Part shown: positions 61,696-64,000 of the stretch, in pieces
How positions within the stretch are numbered: position 1 is the stretch's first letter
Layout of the letters: the number at the start of each line of letters is the position of its first letter
From: Flavobacterium swingsii
GTDB taxonomy: Bacteria; Bacteroidota; Bacteroidia; Flavobacteriales; Flavobacteriaceae
Reading direction: 5' to 3'
DNA length: 64,000 bases
NCBI RefSeq assembly: GCF_900111965.1
Contig: NZ_FOJT01000005.1
Coordinates: 248,001 to 312,000, forward strand
Notes under the pieces: generated by a model
The model's database searches: none
Told to the model about the DNA's origin: nothing
Seen by the model: the letters and a program-made list of their open reading frames with translations, nothing else
Position numbers and translations under genes: made by a program

Positions 61696-62511
61696 TTGAA
61701 AAATGTACTTATTACAGGAGCAGGAAGCGGATTAGGCAAAGAATTAGCATTGCTTTTTTCTCAAAACGGTTGGAATGTTATTGCAACAATGATTCACCTC
61801 GATCATGGTAAAGACATAATGGGCTTGCCCAATATTAAGTGTCATATTTTAGATGTTACATCGACCGAAATTATCGAAAATACTAAAATAGAATTATTGC
61901 GAAAATACAAAACCATCGATGTTGTTATCAATAACGCTGGAGTAGGTTACAGAAGTTTTGTCGAATTATCCGAAGATGATAAGATAAAAAGTATTGTAGA
62001 TATTAACTGGTTAGGAGTTGTAAAAGTTTGCAGAGCATTTATTCCTGTATTTAGAGAACAAAATCACGGACTTTTTATAAATATATCATCGGTTGCAGGT
62101 TTGGTTAATTTGCCATTGGGAAGTTTTTACCATTCGACAAAAAAAGCGGTAGAAAGCTTCTCAGAATGTATGGCTTATGAGTTAATCGATTTCAATATCA
62201 AAGTTTGTACCGTACAATTTGGAAATGCAAAAACAAATTTTCAGGCAAATGTTACAAAATCGGAAAGATCAGAAATTGCTTCTTACAATAAACTGATGGA
62301 TAAAGTCACCGATTTACTTCACAAAAAAACAGCAAAGAATAAAGATTTATTACCAACAATTACTCAAAAAGTATTGAGTATTGCCGAAAATCCACCAAGA
62401 AGCTTCAAACGATATACCATTGGTTTCGATGCTAATGCTATGAAAATCCTTCGCTCAAGATTAGGTTACAGATTATTTAATTGTTTAATAAGACGTTCAG
62501 TTTTGAAATAA
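61696..62511 (+). CDS. SDR family oxidoreductase
   Basis: 271 residues from TTG 61696 (KNVLITGAGSGLGKE is the natural SDR N terminus; a TTG at 61669 lies in the -7 box). TGxxxGxG motif TGAGSGLGK, NNAGVGY near 87, catalytic Ser in ISSVAG and Tyr-Lys as YHSTKKA (YxxxK intact), so a classical active SDR. C-terminal part ends in basic RRSVLK. Substrate unknown. It is followed by a lipoprotein gene. Confidence 0.9.
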   Translation: MKNVLITGAGSGLGKELALLFSQNGWNVIATMIHLDHGKDIMGLPNIKCHILDVTSTEIIENTKIELLRKYKTIDVVINNAGVGYRSFVELSEDDKIKSIVDINWLGVVKVCRAFIPVFREQNHGLFINISSVAGLVNLPLGSFYHSTKKAVESFSECMAYELIDFNIKVCTVQFGNAKTNFQANVTKSERSEIASYNKLMDKVTDLLHKKTAKNKDLLPTITQKVLSIAENPPRSFKRYTIGFDANAMKILRSRLGYRLFNCLIRRSVLK

Positions 62512-62565
62512 GATAAAGTCATAAAGTAGAAAGTTGGTAGCAATATTACCCCAAAACCCAAAAAA

Positions 62566-63570
62566 ATGAAATATCTTCAAACTTTACTTCTATTAGTTTT
62601 TTTTGTTTCCTGTAATCAGAATGAAAAGTTTGTGAAAGCTAAAATTAAACTTTCTGAAATAGATTCTTTGAAAACAGAAGCTGAAATAGAAAAGTATATT
62701 GGAGAAAAAGATACCCTTTACAAAATATTTGAATTAAAAAATATCCAAAGCATAAAATCAAACGATTTTGCTGAATTTGATAGTTTAAATAAAATATTAG
62801 CAAATAAAGTTAACGTAGAATATAGTTATGTTAAAGCAGATTTTGACAACAATGGTTATACAGACTTATTAGCGATTGGAGATAATAATACGAATGATGG
62901 GGAAAGTCCTAATGTGAATATTGAAATTCCATTCACCAAAGATTTTAATACAATAGTTTTGATGAACTTTAGTACAAAAAAAACAAAACTTTATGATTTA
63001 GATAAAGATTTGTTTTTTCCTATTGTTCCTAAAGTTGAATATGTAAATTCCCAACCATTCATAATAGTTTACAAACAAAAAACTAAACCTTTTTGTGGAT
63101 TAAAAGGAAAAGAAGAATCCAAATCTAAATTGACATTTAAGTATGATGGTTTCGTTGAGTATCATCCTGAAGAAAAATCATATGATATAGAAAAAATTGA
63201 GTTTTTTATGTCTCCTTGCATGGGACAATGTCCACTATATAATTTTGAAATTAATAGTGATAGAACTGCAAAATTTACTGATGAACTTCTATACCGCACC
63301 AAAAAGTGGAAAAGCATAAAACATTTAAAAGCTACAATTTCTGAAAAAGAATACAATGAATTAATTAGCTTACTTAATTATATTGATTTTGAAAAATTAA
63401 ATGATAATTACAATGTAAATTGGACTGATGACAGAAGCTCAATATTAAAAATAACATACAACAATGGGGAGGTTAAAACAATTGAAGATTATGGTCTACT
63501 TGGAACATATGGTTTACAAAGAGTGTATGAAATGCTTGTCAAATTGAGAACGAACCAAAATTGGAAATAA
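62566..63570 (+). CDS. Lipoprotein with DUF6438-like C-terminal domain
   Basis: 334 residues. Lipoprotein signal peptide MKYLQTLLLLVFFVSC with lipobox Cys at 16, then a soluble domain with VKADFDNNGYTDLLAIGDNN (FG-GAP/VCBS-like DxDxNG acidic loop) and, in the last 130 residues, the MSPCMGQCPLYNFEINSD block, typical of DUF6438 (PCxGxCPxY). Located on the outer- or inner-membrane periplasmic face. Function unknown; the two cysteines (CMGQC) might form a disulphide or bind a ligand. Confidence 0.88.
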   Translation: MKYLQTLLLLVFFVSCNQNEKFVKAKIKLSEIDSLKTEAEIEKYIGEKDTLYKIFELKNIQSIKSNDFAEFDSLNKILANKVNVEYSYVKADFDNNGYTDLLAIGDNNTNDGESPNVNIEIPFTKDFNTIVLMNFSTKKTKLYDLDKDLFFPIVPKVEYVNSQPFIIVYKQKTKPFCGLKGKEESKSKLTFKYDGFVEYHPEEKSYDIEKIEFFMSPCMGQCPLYNFEINSDRTAKFTDELLYRTKKWKSIKHLKATISEKEYNELISLLNYIDFEKLNDNYNVNWTDDRSSILKITYNNGEVKTIEDYGLLGTYGLQRVYEMLVKLRTNQNWK

Positions 63571-63655
63571 AAAACACTTCTGCTAACACAGGTTTTACGA
63601 GTTTAGACTTTAAGTTTTACTTCAAAAAAACATTAAAAATGTATTTGTAATTCCT

Positions 63656-63663
63656 TATTTTTG
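63656..63663 (+). promoter_or_regulatory. -7 box for purC
   Basis: TATTTTTG fits TAnnTTTG, 26 nt before the ATG. A short (CA)n tract follows in the leader. Confidence 0.5.
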
Positions 63664-63689
63664 CAAAAACACACACACACAACTACACA

Positions 63690-64000
63690 ATGAACACAAT
63701 TACAACTACAAATTTCAATTTTCCGAATCAGAAATCAGTTTACCGAGGCAAAGTCAGAGAAGTTTATAACATAAATGATGACCTTTTAGTAATGGTTGCC
63801 ACTGATAGATTATCTGCTTTCGATGTTGTTTTGCCAGAAGGAATCCCATACAAAGGGCAAATCCTAAACCAGATTGCCACAAAATTTATGGAACTCACAC
63901 AAGATATTGTTCCAAATTGGCTTATCGCAACACCAGATCCAAACGTAGCTGTTGGGCATTTGTGCGAACCGTTTAAAGTAGAAATGGTTATTCGTGGTTA
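63690..64000 (+). CDS. purC: Phosphoribosylaminoimidazolesuccinocarboxamide synthase, 3' end outside the window
   Basis: 103 codons are present before the right edge. SAICAR synthetase joins aspartate to CAIR with ATP in purine synthesis. Seen: [20 protein letters not shown] (ATP-binding hairpin), [20 protein letters not shown] and FKVEMVIRG, all family landmarks. The starting ATG is preceded by a leader with a CA repeat and a -7 box. The rest of the gene continues beyond 64000. Confidence 0.95.
   Translation, partial: MNTITTTNFNFPNQKSVYRGKVREVYNINDDLLVMVATDRLSAFDVVLPEGIPYKGQILNQIATKFMELTQDIVPNWLIATPDPNVAVGHLCEPFKVEMVIRG

Noticed and set aside
62566..63570. Phage or toxin-antitoxin origin of the lipoprotein gene
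   Set aside because: It has a normal lipobox and DUF6438-type block, flanked by core genes, with no mobile-element signs.

Overview
The window is chromosomal DNA from a member of the Flavobacteriaceae (Bacteroidota), most likely Flavobacterium or a close relative. Evidence: strongly AT-rich sequence, gliding-motility ABC genes gldF/gldG, a secreted peptidase with a type IX secretion C-terminal sorting domain, WbqC, DUF5683 and BatA/VWA proteins, and repeated TAnnTTTG motifs (the Bacteroidota -7 box) just upstream of several starts. Most of the window is ordinary core genome.

Layout. 1-2.5 kb: two rhomboid proteases (the first cut by the window edge) and an endonuclease/exonuclease/phosphatase-fold membrane protein. 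2.5-8.1 kb (minus strand): a compact seven-gene run parA-parB-DUF5683-59 aa membrane protein-dapB-lepB-wbqC-like. 8.3-9.2 kb: a dienoyl-CoA-reductase-like SDR. 9.3-13.9 kb (minus strand): a three-gene accessory operon. 14.1-18.1 kb: both methylmalonyl-CoA mutase subunits with a small secreted protein gene between them. 18.1-23.5 kb: FtsB/DivIC-like protein, uridine kinase, two small membrane proteins, and a DUF2339-DUF3999 pair. 23.7 kb: tRNA-Pro(TGG). 23.9-33.2 kb: a conserved protein usually mislabelled asparagine synthetase B, glutaminase, an S9 peptidase, then cyanophycin synthetase diverging from cyanophycinase and isoaspartyl peptidase, a complete cyanophycin make-and-recycle set. 33.3-46.4 kb: M28 T9SS peptidase, uvrA, ECF sigma factor, nth, bcp, hydrolase, AraC-type regulator, conserved unknowns and a metallo-hydrolase. 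46.4-52 kb: esterase, small membrane protein, degenerate dihydroorotase, BatA/VWA protein and DEAD-box helicase. 52-64 kb: hybrid-sensor kinase plus response regulator, dnaN, gldG/gldF, SAM hydroxide adenosyltransferase, phoH, SDR, a lipoprotein and the start of purC.

The most interesting locus is 9311-13920. A complete C5-cytosine DNA methyltransferase, an 828-residue protein carrying two different GHKL ATPase modules (an N-terminal MORC/MutL/Hsp90-like one and a C-terminal histidine-kinase-like one, joined by a charged coiled coil), and a receiver-domain protein whose C-terminal half carries an RNKFAH motif (the Rx4H signature of HEPN ribonucleases) are translated back to back (TAAATG junction, then ATGA overlap) from what looks like their own promoter. 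This reads as self-marking DNA methylation coupled to a two-component-style sensor and a putative RNase effector, which would be a candidate antiviral defence system. Function is inference; the domain motifs are visible.

A second structural signal is a family of five dispersed intergenic hairpin elements (about 75-108 nt) in which the terminal helix keeps pairing while its bases change (CCCG/CGGG, CCTG/CAGG, CCAG/CTGG). I could not check whether this is the known Flavo-1 RNA motif.
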